From positions 310,001-374,000 of the forward strand of contig JAFLBN010000002.1 in assembly GCA_017303395.1 (NCBI GenBank): a stretch of 64,000 nucleotides of DNA, given 5' to 3'. Position 1 is the stretch's first letter; every line of letters starts with the position of its first letter. The notes under the pieces were generated by a model. The model was not told where the DNA came from. It saw nothing but the letters and a program-made list of their open reading frames with translations, and did no database searches. Shown here in pieces: positions 15,960 through 25,150 of the stretch. Position numbers and translations under genes: made by a program. This stretch comes from Chitinophagales bacterium. GTDB taxonomy: Bacteria; Bacteroidota; Bacteroidia; Chitinophagales; Chitinophagaceae.

Positions 15960-18287
15960 ATGATACACAGGGCAGTTTTATTGTTCATCTTACTTTGTTT
16001 AAACACTACAATACAGGCACAAACTATCAGAGGCATTATTACAGATAATGCTTCCAACAGCCCTGTGCCGTATGTTACCATTCTTATAAATGGCACTACA
16101 TCTACCACAACAACTGCTGATAGCAACGGAGCTTTCATTATCAATAACATACCAGTAGGACGCTACAATGTTGAGGCTCGCCGTCAGGGATATGAGTCTT
16201 CCATTCAAAAAGAAATAGTATTAGCTATAGCTAAAGAAACATATCTCTTCATTAGCATGAAGCAAAAAATAAACGAGTTGACAGAAGTGGTTCTAAAACC
16301 CCACGTCAATAAAGAGCTTCCTCTAAACAATATGGCTACCGCCAGTGCCAGAATGCTGAGTGTGGAAGAAGCAAAACGTTATGCAGGCGGCTTCGACGAC
16401 CCCGCACGTCTTGCTTCGTCTTTTGCAGGTGTTGCGGGTAATACAGGAGAGAATGGCATCATTGTTCGTGGTAATGCACCTAAGTTTTTGCAATGGAAAA
16501 TGGAAGGTATTGAAATACCCAGCCCAAGCCATTTCGGCGACCTGAATTCGATTGGTGGTGGTACCTTGACTGCGCTTAGCAGCCAGGTGCTGGCAAATTC
16601 AGACTTCTTCACAGGCGCATTTCCTGCTGAATATAACAATGCTCTTTCTGGTGTTTTTGACATTGCTATACGAACAGGTAATAATCGTAAACGGGAGCAT
16701 ACATTTCAGATAGGTCTTGTAGGTATTGATGCTTCTTCCGAAGGGCCTTTCAGGAAAGGAGGTAAATCTTCTTACTTGTTCAACTATCGCTACTCTACCC
16801 TTGCACTGCTAGGCTCTGCGCTGCCAGACAATGCTAACGGTTTGAAATATCAGGACTTATCTTTCAAGCTGAACTTCCCTACAAAAAAAGCGGGTGTGTT
16901 TTCATTATGGGGTATTGGCCTGCGCGACAGAGCCGGAGCAAAAGCCAAAACCGACAGTATCGAATGGAAGTACTATAACGATAGCGAGCAAGACGATATA
17001 AAACAATATATGGGCGCTGCGGGCATCAGCCATAAATACTTCTTCAAAAACAGTACCTACATTAAGACTACCATTGCGACAACTGTTAACGGGACGGACT
17101 GGGCAACACAAAAACTCAACGACCAACTATCACTTGTACCAAAGAGTAGTATCGTGAATACCAATTATAACTACATACTGTCATCTACTGTCAATAAAAA
17201 ATTCAGTGCTAGGCATACCAACAGGACAGGCATACTGATAACAGGGATGCAATACGATATTCAACTAAACAAGGCAGATAATACACAACAACCCGAGAGA
17301 AACATCGTAGATGCAAAAGGTTTCAGCTCTTTGTTATCAGCCTATAGTAGTTCATCCATCGGCATAACAGACAAGCTGCATTTAACAATAGGCATTAATG
17401 GACAGCTATTCACACTCAACAACCATTACACCGTAGAGCCTAGAATAGGCATCAGCCAACAACTCAGTACTAAACAATCCATTGCATTGGCATACGGTCT
17501 ACACAGCAGACTGGAAAAGCTTAACTACTACTTCAACAATTCGCTGACCACGGGTGCTCAGCAGGTGAATAAAGACCTTGATTTTACTAAGGCTCATCAT
17601 ATAGTAGCCAGCTACAACCTTAGTATCAGTGATGTATTGCATTTCAAAGCAGAGCCATACTATCAATACCTTTATAACGTGCCCGTAATTGCAGATAGTT
17701 CATTTTCATTCTTAAACCTGCGGAACGACTGGTTCTTTGCTGAGAAGCTACAAAACACCGGCACTGGCAGCAACTACGGGATAGACCTGACGCTTGAGAA
17801 ATACATATCTAAAGGCTACTACTACCTGTTTACGGCATCTCTATTCAACGCGGCATACAAAGGCGGTGACAATGTATGGAGAAGCACCAGGTTTAACAGA
17901 AACTTTGTTTTCAACTTCCTGATAGGTAAGGAATGGTACATGGGCAAGCGTAAGCAAAACATACTTAGCCTCAATACGCGTGTTTGTTACCAAGGCGGCA
18001 ACAGGTACTCTCCTATCAACACAGCAGCGTCTGAGGCGGCACAAAGCATTGTTTATGATGAAAGCCGAGCTTATAGCCTGCAAACTACACCTGCCCTGAA
18101 TGCCCACTTTACGGCCAGCTACAAAATGAATAAGAAAAACCGCACCAGCGAGATATCTCTTAAACTATTGAACATAACCAGACAACCAGATTTTAAAGGT
18201 TATAAATACAACCTGCAAACCAATACAGCAGAAAAAGACCTGGAATCTATATTGATACCAAACCTTAGTTACAAAATTGAATTTTAG
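15960..18287 (+). CDS. TonB-dependent receptor with N-terminal CarboxypepD_reg-like domain
   Basis: An outer-membrane receptor of 775 residues. A signal peptide (MIHRAVLLFILLCLNTTIQAQ) is followed by a beta-sandwich domain of the carboxypeptidase regulatory type (IRGIITDNASNSPVPYVTILING), then a plug domain (SFAGVAGNTGENGIIVRGNAPKFL, with VLANSDFFTGAFPAEYNNALSGVFD), then a beta-barrel ending in an aromatic residue (NLSYKIEF). The ATG at 15960 was chosen because it starts directly with the signal peptide; an in-frame ATG at 15858 overlaps the regulator gene. It has no SusD partner, so it is not a classical SusC. The substrate is unknown. Confidence 0.9.
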   Translation: MIHRAVLLFILLCLNTTIQAQTIRGIITDNASNSPVPYVTILINGTTSTTTTADSNGAFIINNIPVGRYNVEARRQGYESSIQKEIVLAIAKETYLFISMKQKINELTEVVLKPHVNKELPLNNMATASARMLSVEEAKRYAGGFDDPARLASSFAGVAGNTGENGIIVRGNAPKFLQWKMEGIEIPSPSHFGDLNSIGGGTLTALSSQVLANSDFFTGAFPAEYNNALSGVFDIAIRTGNNRKREHTFQIGLVGIDASSEGPFRKGGKSSYLFNYRYSTLALLGSALPDNANGLKYQDLSFKLNFPTKKAGVFSLWGIGLRDRAGAKAKTDSIEWKYYNDSEQDDIKQYMGAAGISHKYFFKNSTYIKTTIATTVNGTDWATQKLNDQLSLVPKSSIVNTNYNYILSSTVNKKFSARHTNRTGILITGMQYDIQLNKADNTQQPERNIVDAKGFSSLLSAYSSSSIGITDKLHLTIGINGQLFTLNNHYTVEPRIGISQQLSTKQSIALAYGLHSRLEKLNYYFNNSLTTGAQQVNKDLDFTKAHHIVASYNLSISDVLHFKAEPYYQYLYNVPVIADSSFSFLNLRNDWFFAEKLQNTGTGSNYGIDLTLEKYISKGYYYLFTASLFNAAYKGGDNVWRSTRFNRNFVFNFLIGKEWYMGKRKQNILSLNTRVCYQGGNRYSPINTAASEAAQSIVYDESRAYSLQTTPALNAHFTASYKMNKKNRTSEISLKLLNITRQPDFKGYKYNLQTNTAEKDLESILIPNLSYKIEF

Positions 18288-18620
18288 GTAGATAATTTGT
18301 TACAAAACGGCAACAAATGAAACCACACAAAAAACACAAACTATTGATATTCAATAAAAATTATTAACTAAACGGTTACAAATGGTTACGTTTTTCCTGA
18401 AACAGTGAAAATGGTTACAGACTTGAAATATACACATGGATTTATAGTTTTATTAGTACAAATATACAATTTTTATGCAAATAAACATCTGCTATTAACC
18501 TGTTTTTAGCAATCCTAAATACTTGAACGTCGTAAAAATCTACCTAACCAGTTGGCGTATAATCCCTCTTTTTTGACGCACTTATACCCTATCTAAGTTG
18601 TGATGAAGTTGTACATTTAG
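18288..18620. other. 333-bp AT-rich intergenic region, no gene
   Basis: No coding potential is seen on either strand. It contains three copies of GGTTAC, noted separately. No hairpin terminator after the TonB receptor is obvious. Confidence 0.6.
18374..18418 (+). repeat. Three direct copies of GGTTAC
   Basis: GGTTAC starts at 18374, 18384 and 18413; two copies have AATGGTTAC and the first two are spaced one helical turn (10 bases) apart. They could be a regulator's operator upstream of the VOC gene or downstream control for the receptor, or chance in AT-rich DNA. Confidence 0.4.
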
Positions 18621-19070
18621 ATGAACACTAAAACAAAGTCAATGGCAGTTATCAATCCACATATCAACTTCAACGGCAATGCAGAGGAAGCATTTACGTT
18701 TTATAAATCAGTATTTGGCGGGGAGTTCAGAAAAATCATTCGCTTTAGAGACATTCCAAGCCCGGGCTTTACAATTGCCGAAGAAGATGCAAATAAAATA
18801 ATGCACATAGCATTGCCTATAGGTAAAAGCAATGTGCTGATGGGTAATGATGTACCAACTTTCTTAGGTACAGTAAACGAGGAGGAGAACAGAAGTAAAA
18901 TTTCTATCAGCACAGAAAGCCGGGAAGAAGCAGATAAAATATTTAATGGCCTATCTGCGGGCGGAACAATAGAAATGCCAATGGAAGACAGTTTTTGGGG
19001 TACATACTTTGGTATGTTCAGAGACAAATATGGTATTGAGTGGATGGTGGATTATGAACCTCGTACATAA
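18621..19070 (+). CDS. VOC-family (PhnB/glyoxalase-like) protein
   Basis: A 149-residue protein of the vicinal oxygen chelate superfamily, PhnB-like group. The pattern INPHINFNGNAEEAFTFYKSVFGGEF near the N-terminus (in parts), IMHIALPIGKSNVLMGND in the middle and WGTYFGMFRDKYGIEWMVDY at the end is characteristic. Such proteins are small dimers that may bind metal; the biochemical role of this subgroup is mostly unknown. A second in-frame ATG at 18642 (MAVINPHINF) matches the family start better, so the true start may be there. It stands alone. Confidence 0.85.
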   Translation: MNTKTKSMAVINPHINFNGNAEEAFTFYKSVFGGEFRKIIRFRDIPSPGFTIAEEDANKIMHIALPIGKSNVLMGNDVPTFLGTVNEEENRSKISISTESREEADKIFNGLSAGGTIEMPMEDSFWGTYFGMFRDKYGIEWMVDYEPRT

Positions 19071-19198
19071 GTTCGAGAGCCGCACAATAGCATTTCTGCA
19101 AACAGAGATTTGCTGTCGATTACTCTTTGGTCCACATACTACAATCTAAATAAACTTGTCACATAAATCAATACATATATCAGGCGAGAAGGAGTGTT

Positions 19199-21106
19199 TT
19201 ATTTTTTTATAAATCGAGTAAAATATAAGCCATTCACTTTCAATAGATATACGCCAGGCGAAAATGAATCTAAATTCAATGTTGCTTCTTTTATACTATA
19301 ATATTTCTCTGAAATGATTTGTCGTCCAAGCATGTTCAAAATATCTATACTGAAAATATTTTCTTTTGCCGTAACCTTGATATTATTTCCGGCAGGGTTA
19401 GGTGTGAGTATAATATTACTACCTTCAACTAAATCATCAACTTTTGTATATGCAACATTCAAAATATTTGAAGTAATATTATTATAAGAGATACTACCTG
19501 TATTGCACAAAGAAGACAATGCAGCATCAATTCTGTATTTGTTATTACCTATAGATATAGTATTATCAATGTATGTAGTATCTATACCAACTATTTTAAA
19601 GCTTGCAAGATTGATGAATGGGCCTCCATTGGTGCTTCTTTTTACAGTATATACCAGGTTTGACACCCCTTCGTACTTATTCCAAATAATAGATGCAGCA
19701 CCTCCTATGAGATTTTTCAATGATAACCTGATTGTTTTATGCATTACAGAAGAATCAAGTAAAGTCTCCCTACTGCAACTATCCAACACAGTCAATTTAT
19801 ATTTATAACTCTGTGCTGTTGGATTTGAGGTAGCATCAATAAAACTTTGAACAGTACTACCGACTGTGCCAAGCAATGTATAGCTCCCATTTTCCCGATA
19901 AATCCTGTATGAATCCGTATGAGGGTACGCCCACCTATCCCACATAATAATATTCTTACCAGTTGCGGAATCAGTAGTAGCGGCACATATATTCACTGTA
20001 TTTACTTGTTGTGGGCACCCAAAACCCATTACTGTAGCTTTTTGTCCATTGAACCAATCCATATAACCAACATAGGGCATACCATTTTTATCAACAGCTA
20101 AAGATGGATAATACAAATCGCCATCTGAGAATCCGGCATTACCAACTAATGTCCAATTTGTACCATCGAATTTCCTAACTGTTGTTCTTGCCGCCTGTGT
20201 ACCATCTTTGTAAACTATATATGGTGTCCCTGTTTTATCAAATACAATGTCATTTTCGCCGGCATACCCACCTGAAAAACCTGCACTACCAACAGTGTTC
20301 CAATTAGTCCCATCGTATTTCATCACACAAGCCGTTTGGCTGTTTGGCACATCAGAAAAAAGCACATACGGCGTTCCATTATAAATTGCTAAGTTGGTAT
20401 AATCTGCCTGACCAGTTGAAAAACCTGCTATGCCTACATTGACCCAATTGCTACCATTATATTTCATAACACTCGCCTTAAAATTATTACCAGCATCTTT
20501 GTATGCTACATAAGGTGTATTATTGTCGAATGCTAAAGATATGTAAGCAGACTGCCCAGCAGAAAAACCAACATTACCTTCTGCAATCCAATTAGTTCCG
20601 TTATATTTCATAACAGTTACTTTTTGCCCATTAGACATATCTTGATAAGAAACATACGGTACGTTGTTATCATTAAATGCAATACTAATATACATTGCCT
20701 GTCCAGCAGAAAAACCAATGTTACCTACCGCTACCCAAGCTGAACCATTAAATTTCATAACAGCAGCTTTTGCAGAATTACTCCGATCCTGATAAGCTAC
20801 GTATGGGGTATTATTTTTGTCAAAAGCTAATGATGTATTATTCATGATAAACCCTGAGAATCCCGCATTGCCAACCAAAGTCCAATTAGTACCGTTAAAT
20901 TTCATGACACTGGCTTTACCGCCCATCGTACCATCAAGAAAAGCTATATAGGGCACGCCATTTGTGTCTAAGGCTAGGGAAGTATAATTGCATATGCCAG
21001 AAGAAAAACCAACACCACCAAGTGCATTCCATTTCATTTGGGCATTTACATAATTGTTTGTTAGTAATGCCATTACAATACATAGAGTATACCAAAGAGG
21101 TTTCAT
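19199..21106 (-). CDS. Secreted seven-repeat (beta-propeller-like) protein with T9SS sorting domain
   Basis: The 635-residue protein starts with a signal peptide (MKPLWYTLCIVMALLTNNYVNAQ). Residues 26-363 are seven tandem repeats of 46-49 residues, each with W...VGxxGFS, SLAFD..NTPYVAYxD and VMKFNGTN, consistent with a seven-bladed propeller. Two fibronectin-like stretches follow (IIMWDRWAYPHTDSYRIYRENG; IIWNKYEGVSNLVYTVKRS). The C-terminus is a T9SS type A sorting domain (ILTPNPAGNNIKV, IDILNMLGRQI, FSPGVYLLKV, FIKK). It should therefore be exported and attached at the cell surface. No catalytic motif is visible and I cannot assign a function. It is monocistronic. Confidence 0.88.
   Translation of the reverse strand: MKPLWYTLCIVMALLTNNYVNAQMKWNALGGVGFSSGICNYTSLALDTNGVPYIAFLDGTMGGKASVMKFNGTNWTLVGNAGFSGFIMNNTSLAFDKNNTPYVAYQDRSNSAKAAVMKFNGSAWVAVGNIGFSAGQAMYISIAFNDNNVPYVSYQDMSNGQKVTVMKYNGTNWIAEGNVGFSAGQSAYISLAFDNNTPYVAYKDAGNNFKASVMKYNGSNWVNVGIAGFSTGQADYTNLAIYNGTPYVLFSDVPNSQTACVMKYDGTNWNTVGSAGFSGGYAGENDIVFDKTGTPYIVYKDGTQAARTTVRKFDGTNWTLVGNAGFSDGDLYYPSLAVDKNGMPYVGYMDWFNGQKATVMGFGCPQQVNTVNICAATTDSATGKNIIMWDRWAYPHTDSYRIYRENGSYTLLGTVGSTVQSFIDATSNPTAQSYKYKLTVLDSCSRETLLDSSVMHKTIRLSLKNLIGGAASIIWNKYEGVSNLVYTVKRSTNGGPFINLASFKIVGIDTTYIDNTISIGNNKYRIDAALSSLCNTGSISYNNITSNILNVAYTKVDDLVEGSNIILTPNPAGNNIKVTAKENIFSIDILNMLGRQIISEKYYSIKEATLNLDSFSPGVYLLKVNGLYFTRFIKK
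20018..21031 (-). repeat. Seven tandem coding repeats of about 147 bp
   Basis: The repeats encode residues 26-363 of the T9SS protein. Lengths are 49, 49, 49, 48, 48, 49 and 46 codons. Copies 2 to 4 are the most alike (NxGFS, PYVxYxD, VMKxNG). The array can expand or shrink by recombination without changing frame. Confidence 0.85.
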
Positions 21107-21214
21107 AGTTAAATATTTATTTTGACGTATTTAGTTATAGGTCATTTAATGCAAAACAAATTCACAATTTACGTAATCAATTGATTGGATGAATAAAATT
21201 AACCCTTAAAAAAC

Positions 21215-21238
21215 AAAGCCGCTCAAATGAGCGGCTTT
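21215..21238 (-). terminator. Terminator after tRNA-Arg
   Basis: AAAGCCGCTCA pairs with TGAGCGGCTTT. On the minus strand the stem is followed by a run of Ts (GTTTTTT), directly downstream of the tRNA. Confidence 0.85.
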
Positions 21239-21246
21239 TCATTATG

Positions 21247-21320
<74 letters not shown>

Positions 21321-21332
21321 CTTAGAGCGGTG

Positions 21333-21340
21333 CAAATCTA
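21333..21340 (-). promoter_or_regulatory. -7 element of tRNA-Arg promoter
   Basis: On the minus strand TAGATTTG, then C, is an exact TAnnTTTG match, 12 bases before the mature tRNA 5' end. Confidence 0.6.
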
Positions 21341-21367
21341 ATAAAAAAAGTAGTAAATAAATCAGTC

Positions 21368-22258
21368 TTAATTTTCTCTGCCTTTATATGGCTGTGGTAC
21401 AGGTGCTGCACCGTCTTTCAGCGCATCTACAGGTATCAGGTCCTGTATAAAATTCCAATAACCATCTACCCAACGGAAACCATCATACTGACCAGAGGGA
21501 ACATATGTGTATTTGCGTCCGGGGTCATTGGTTTCAGATTCAAGCCTGTCAAAATATATTACTTTGTTTTCTTCTTCCCAGTTGAGCGATGCCTGTACTT
21601 GCTTTTTATATTCTAATATGAAACGTTGCACACGTTGGTCAGGATTGTTCTGCGACCTGATGTTGAATATCTGTGCCCCGAAAACAGGACCGTTCTCGGT
21701 CATCATCATCGGATCAAGTAGTTTTCTTTTTATTATCGGGCTTGCCTCGTTTACGCCAAACATTGTATATACAGTACCATTCTCTGTTTCTCTAGACATG
21801 ATTCTGTAATACAGCGCACCATACCACTTACTACCTTTCAGCACACTGTCCTCTGCACCTTTACCCAATTCGCCCGAGCAGTCTACCAGCGGATACAGCT
21901 TGAGTTTATCGCTGTTCATCTGGATGGCACCATAATATCTGCGTGTATTTTCTTCCAGTGCAATAGACCAGTTGAATATTCTGAATTTTCTGTCGTCTGA
22001 ATAAATGATATTAAAACGCTTACCCAAGCTATCAAATGCGTAATTGTAAGAACCATCCATTTTTAATGCCCTTACCAATTGCTTTACAATCCTTGCATTG
22101 TAGGTTGACATCTCATCAGGTATTTTATTCTCATACATAGAGTCAACCGTCTTAACCAGTGAGTCTTCCGTAGACCTGATTAAGGCTATATCCTGTTGAG
22201 CATTAGCGGAAGCAGTCAACATCGATGCAAACAAAACGGCATATATTTTATTCAACAT
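21368..22258 (-). CDS. Secreted protein of unknown function
   Basis: The 296-residue protein has a signal peptide (MLNKIYAVLFASMLTASANAQ) and no other membrane segment, so it is probably periplasmic or outer-membrane associated. I do not recognise a named domain. Features seen are an N-terminal helical part rich in Asp and Arg, then a beta-rich core (YSDDRKFRIFNWSI, RRYYGAIQMNSD, KWYGALYYRIMS) and a C-terminal aromatic segment (YDGFRWVDGYWNFIQDL). Similar proteins of this length occur in other Chitinophagaceae and related families, as far as I recall, without assigned function. It is divergent from the iron-sulfur gene at 22376 and separated from tRNA-Arg by 47 bases. Confidence 0.75.
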   Translation of the reverse strand: MLNKIYAVLFASMLTASANAQQDIALIRSTEDSLVKTVDSMYENKIPDEMSTYNARIVKQLVRALKMDGSYNYAFDSLGKRFNIIYSDDRKFRIFNWSIALEENTRRYYGAIQMNSDKLKLYPLVDCSGELGKGAEDSVLKGSKWYGALYYRIMSRETENGTVYTMFGVNEASPIIKRKLLDPMMMTENGPVFGAQIFNIRSQNNPDQRVQRFILEYKKQVQASLNWEEENKVIYFDRLESETNDPGRKYTYVPSGQYDGFRWVDGYWNFIQDLIPVDALKDGAAPVPQPYKGREN

Positions 22259-22375
22259 CCGGGTAAAACATTTAGCTCAAACCTAAACAATTTATACGAA
22301 ACGATGTAACTCAAGATGTTAAACTATGTTTTTAGAGCAAAAGCCATTATTTTCGAGCCATAAATCCGTTGCTGC

Positions 22376-23707
22376 ATGCATCTTGTACAACAAATATTAT
22401 TCATTCTTTGTGCCGGTATCTCGGTCTATTTTTTCAGCAAAAAAGTTGGCGAAATAAGGAGAAATATAAAACTGGGTAAAGACGAAGACCTGACAGACAA
22501 TTCCGGCGCACGTTGGAAGAACATGGTATTGATGGCACTTGGACAACAAAAAATGTTCAAAAAGCCAATACCTGCATTCCTTCACTTGGCTGTCTATGCA
22601 GGTTTCATCATCATCAATGTTGAAATACTGGAGATATTTCTGGATGGTATTCTTGGTGTACACCGCTTGTTTGCACCTGCATTGGGCAGCTTGTATGCCT
22701 ACCTGATAGGCTTCTTTGAAATACTGGCAGTGCTTGTATTGCTTGCATGTGTGGTATTCCTTATCCGTAGGAATGTGTTGAGGGTAAAACGCCTGAACCA
22801 GTCTGAACTGGAAGGATGGCCTCGTAATGATGCCAATCTGATATTGGTTACAGAGGTAGTATTGATGAGCCTGTTTCTGATGATGAACACTGCAGACCAG
22901 GTATTGCAGGCGCGCGGTGTAGAACACTATACACTTACAGAGCCATTCTGGATAAGCTCAAACTTTACAGGTATGTTTGCAGGACTTTCTGATGGTACGT
23001 TGGTAGCTATTGAGCGTGGTGGATGGTGGCTGCATATTATAGGTGTATTCCTGTTTCTGAACTACCTGCCATATTCAAAGCACCTGCACATCGTATTGGC
23101 TTTCCCGAATGCTTACTATACTCGCCTGCAACCACAGGGCGAAATGGCCAACATGAAAGAAATACAGAACGAGGTACTGTATATGATGCAGCCAGAACTG
23201 GCACCACCATCAGACGGTAGCCAGCCTGTCCAGCAACGCTTTGGTGCTAAGGACGTTACGGACCTGAGTTGGAAAAACCTCTTAGATGCATATTCTTGTA
23301 CAGAGTGCGGACGTTGCACATCTGCTTGTCCTGCCAACGCAACGGGCAAAAAACTTTCTCCACGTAAAATAATGATGGATACCCGCGACCGCTTGGAAGA
23401 AGTGGGCAAAAACATCAATGCCAATAAGACGTTTGTAGATGATGGTAAATCGTTGGTACACGACTATATATCTGTTGAAGAACTGAGGGCTTGTACTACC
23501 TGCCAGGCATGTGTGGAAGCCTGCCCTGTAGGTATAGAACCATTGTCTATCATCAACCAACTGCGCAGGTACCTGGTAATGGAAGAAAGCAACAGCCCGC
23601 AGGAATGGAACCTGATGTTCAGCAATGTAGAAAACAACATGGCCCCATGGAAATTCAGCCCAGACGAAAGGGACAAATGGGCAGAAGAAATGGCTGCAGA
23701 AGCTTAA
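22376..23707 (+). CDS. Membrane-bound iron-sulfur protein, HdrC/HdrE-like
   Basis: The 443-residue protein has five membrane helices in its first 240 residues (NarI/HdrE-like haem b membrane part; e.g. FLHLAVYAGFIIINVEI and WLHIIGVFLFLNYLPYSKHLH, with histidines suited to haem b). A soluble part then binds two [4Fe-4S] clusters: CTECGRCTSACP near residue 308 and CTTCQACVEACP near residue 372. Together with the next gene this forms an HdrDE-type module that moves electrons between a membrane quinone pool and a cytosolic partner. Which partner is unknown. Two small genes follow on the same strand. Confidence 0.88.
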   Translation: MHLVQQILFILCAGISVYFFSKKVGEIRRNIKLGKDEDLTDNSGARWKNMVLMALGQQKMFKKPIPAFLHLAVYAGFIIINVEILEIFLDGILGVHRLFAPALGSLYAYLIGFFEILAVLVLLACVVFLIRRNVLRVKRLNQSELEGWPRNDANLILVTEVVLMSLFLMMNTADQVLQARGVEHYTLTEPFWISSNFTGMFAGLSDGTLVAIERGGWWLHIIGVFLFLNYLPYSKHLHIVLAFPNAYYTRLQPQGEMANMKEIQNEVLYMMQPELAPPSDGSQPVQQRFGAKDVTDLSWKNLLDAYSCTECGRCTSACPANATGKKLSPRKIMMDTRDRLEEVGKNINANKTFVDDGKSLVHDYISVEELRACTTCQACVEACPVGIEPLSIINQLRRYLVMEESNSPQEWNLMFSNVENNMAPWKFSPDERDKWAEEMAAEA

Positions 23708-23734
23708 TTATCTAACTCTCAGAACAAATATACT

Positions 23735-24514
23735 ATGCATATCAAATCAATGGCTGAATACGCTGCAAATGGCGAAACACCTGAAGTACTGTTTTGGGTT
23801 GGTTGTGCGGGCAGCTTCGACCAAAGAGCACAAAAAATAACTAAAGCTTTTTCGCAGATACTGGATAAAGTAGGTGTGAAATTCGCCATACTTGGTAAGG
23901 AAGAAATGTGTACTGGCGACCCTGCACGCCGCAGTGGTAACGAGTTCCTGTTTCAGATGATGGCATACAACAATATACAGACCATGAATGCTTATGGTGT
24001 GAAGAAGATTGTTACCGCATGCCCGCATTGCTTCAATGTACTGAAGAATGAATACCCTGCTTTGGGTGGCGATTATGAAGTAATACATCATACTACCTTC
24101 CTGCAGCAACTGATAAACGATGGCCGCATCCGCCTGAAAGAAGGTGGCGAATTCAAAGGCAAGAAAATAACCTACCACGATAGCTGCTATCTGGGCCGTG
24201 GCAACAATATTTACGAAGCACCACGCGAAGTACTGCAAGCACTGGATGTGGAACTGGTAGAAATGAAACGTTGCCGTACCAATGGTCTTTGTTGTGGTGC
24301 AGGTGGTGCGCAGATGTTTAAAGAAGAAGAAGCAGGTACTACCCGCATCAACTTTGAACGCTCTGCAGAAGCTATTGAAACTGGTGCCAACATTATAGCT
24401 GCCAACTGTCCTTTCTGTACTACCATGCTTACGGATGGTGTTAAAAACAAAGAAAAAGAAGACAGTGTAGCAGTACTTGATATTGCTGAAATGGTTGCGA
24501 GGTCGCTTGCATAG
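23735..24514 (+). CDS. Cysteine-rich (CCG-domain) iron-sulfur protein, HdrB/HdrD-like
   Basis: Two cysteine-rich CCG-type domains are visible in 259 residues: one with WVGCAGSFDQR and CPHCFNVLKNEYP, the other with DSCYLGRGN, GLCCGAGGAQMF and NCPFCTTML. In HdrB/HdrD this domain holds the unusual non-cubane [4Fe-4S] cluster that acts on disulfides; in other families it only passes electrons. It follows the membrane subunit by 27 bases and almost certainly works with it. The start could be ATG 23735 or 23750. Confidence 0.88.
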   Translation: MHIKSMAEYAANGETPEVLFWVGCAGSFDQRAQKITKAFSQILDKVGVKFAILGKEEMCTGDPARRSGNEFLFQMMAYNNIQTMNAYGVKKIVTACPHCFNVLKNEYPALGGDYEVIHHTTFLQQLINDGRIRLKEGGEFKGKKITYHDSCYLGRGNNIYEAPREVLQALDVELVEMKRCRTNGLCCGAGGAQMFKEEEAGTTRINFERSAEAIETGANIIAANCPFCTTMLTDGVKNKEKEDSVAVLDIAEMVARSLA

Positions 24515-24522
24515 TAATATGT

Positions 24523-25131
24523 ATGAAACAACTGAATACAGGCGGAGGTAATGCGGATTGGGGTAGTAAAATCATCAAAGATTTAGCTTTCATAAAAAAG
24601 AAAAAGCGCTACCCTTTAACTGCCCGAGCTATTGCACCGTTGAGCAGCTTGCTATTGCTGAGTATATTGTACGGTTCATTTATCGGAAGGATTAATCTAT
24701 CCAAAAGTGGTACGCCACAGCTGATTGGCATCTTAATGATTGCGCTGATATCAATAACAGCCATAACAGCAATATACAATATCAGGCAAACTTTCAGCTT
24801 TAGCAGAATAGCCACTCCTTATCATATGCAGGTGAATATGAATTTGCTGCAAAAGTTTCTGCAAAGGCAACATCTTGCTTTCAGCCAGCACCCAGAAGCA
24901 CCCGAAGTATTTATGATACTCAGCAAAAACCTGAGTATACGAGGAGATTACAGAGAAGTTGTAATATTCATAGTTGATGATAATCAGGTATTATTGAACA
25001 GCCACTTTACCGGTTCGAGGTTTACCATCACTCCCCCATCCAAAAACTATAAGCTGATGGCAAAAATGCTCAAAGACTGGTTGGAGACAAACAAGCCGAC
25101 CAGTACGAGCCAGTCTCTTACAGTTAATTAA
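24523..25131 (+). CDS. Two-helix membrane protein of unknown function
   Basis: The protein of 202 residues has two predicted membrane helices (about residues 33-55 and 64-88, IGILMIALISITAITAIYNI) and a cytosolic C-terminal domain with LMILSKNL-like and VVIFIVDDNQVLLNSHF stretches that look like a small alpha/beta fold. I do not recognise a family. It begins eight bases after the CCG-domain protein and precedes the 25151 gene by 19 bases, so it belongs to the same transcript. The context suggests an accessory role to the iron-sulfur module, but this is guesswork. Confidence 0.72.
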   Translation: MKQLNTGGGNADWGSKIIKDLAFIKKKKRYPLTARAIAPLSSLLLLSILYGSFIGRINLSKSGTPQLIGILMIALISITAITAIYNIRQTFSFSRIATPYHMQVNMNLLQKFLQRQHLAFSQHPEAPEVFMILSKNLSIRGDYREVVIFIVDDNQVLLNSHFTGSRFTITPPSKNYKLMAKMLKDWLETNKPTSTSQSLTVN

Positions 25132-25150
25132 AAGCCCTTAACTTTGTACA

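Noticed and set aside
14993-18534. Shared ACTTGAACG string at about 14994 and 18521
   Set aside because: Only nine bases are identical; no further similarity supports a common element.
20018-21031. Repeats considered as a CRISPR array
   Set aside because: The 147-bp period is coding, in frame, and degenerate between copies, unlike CRISPR repeats.
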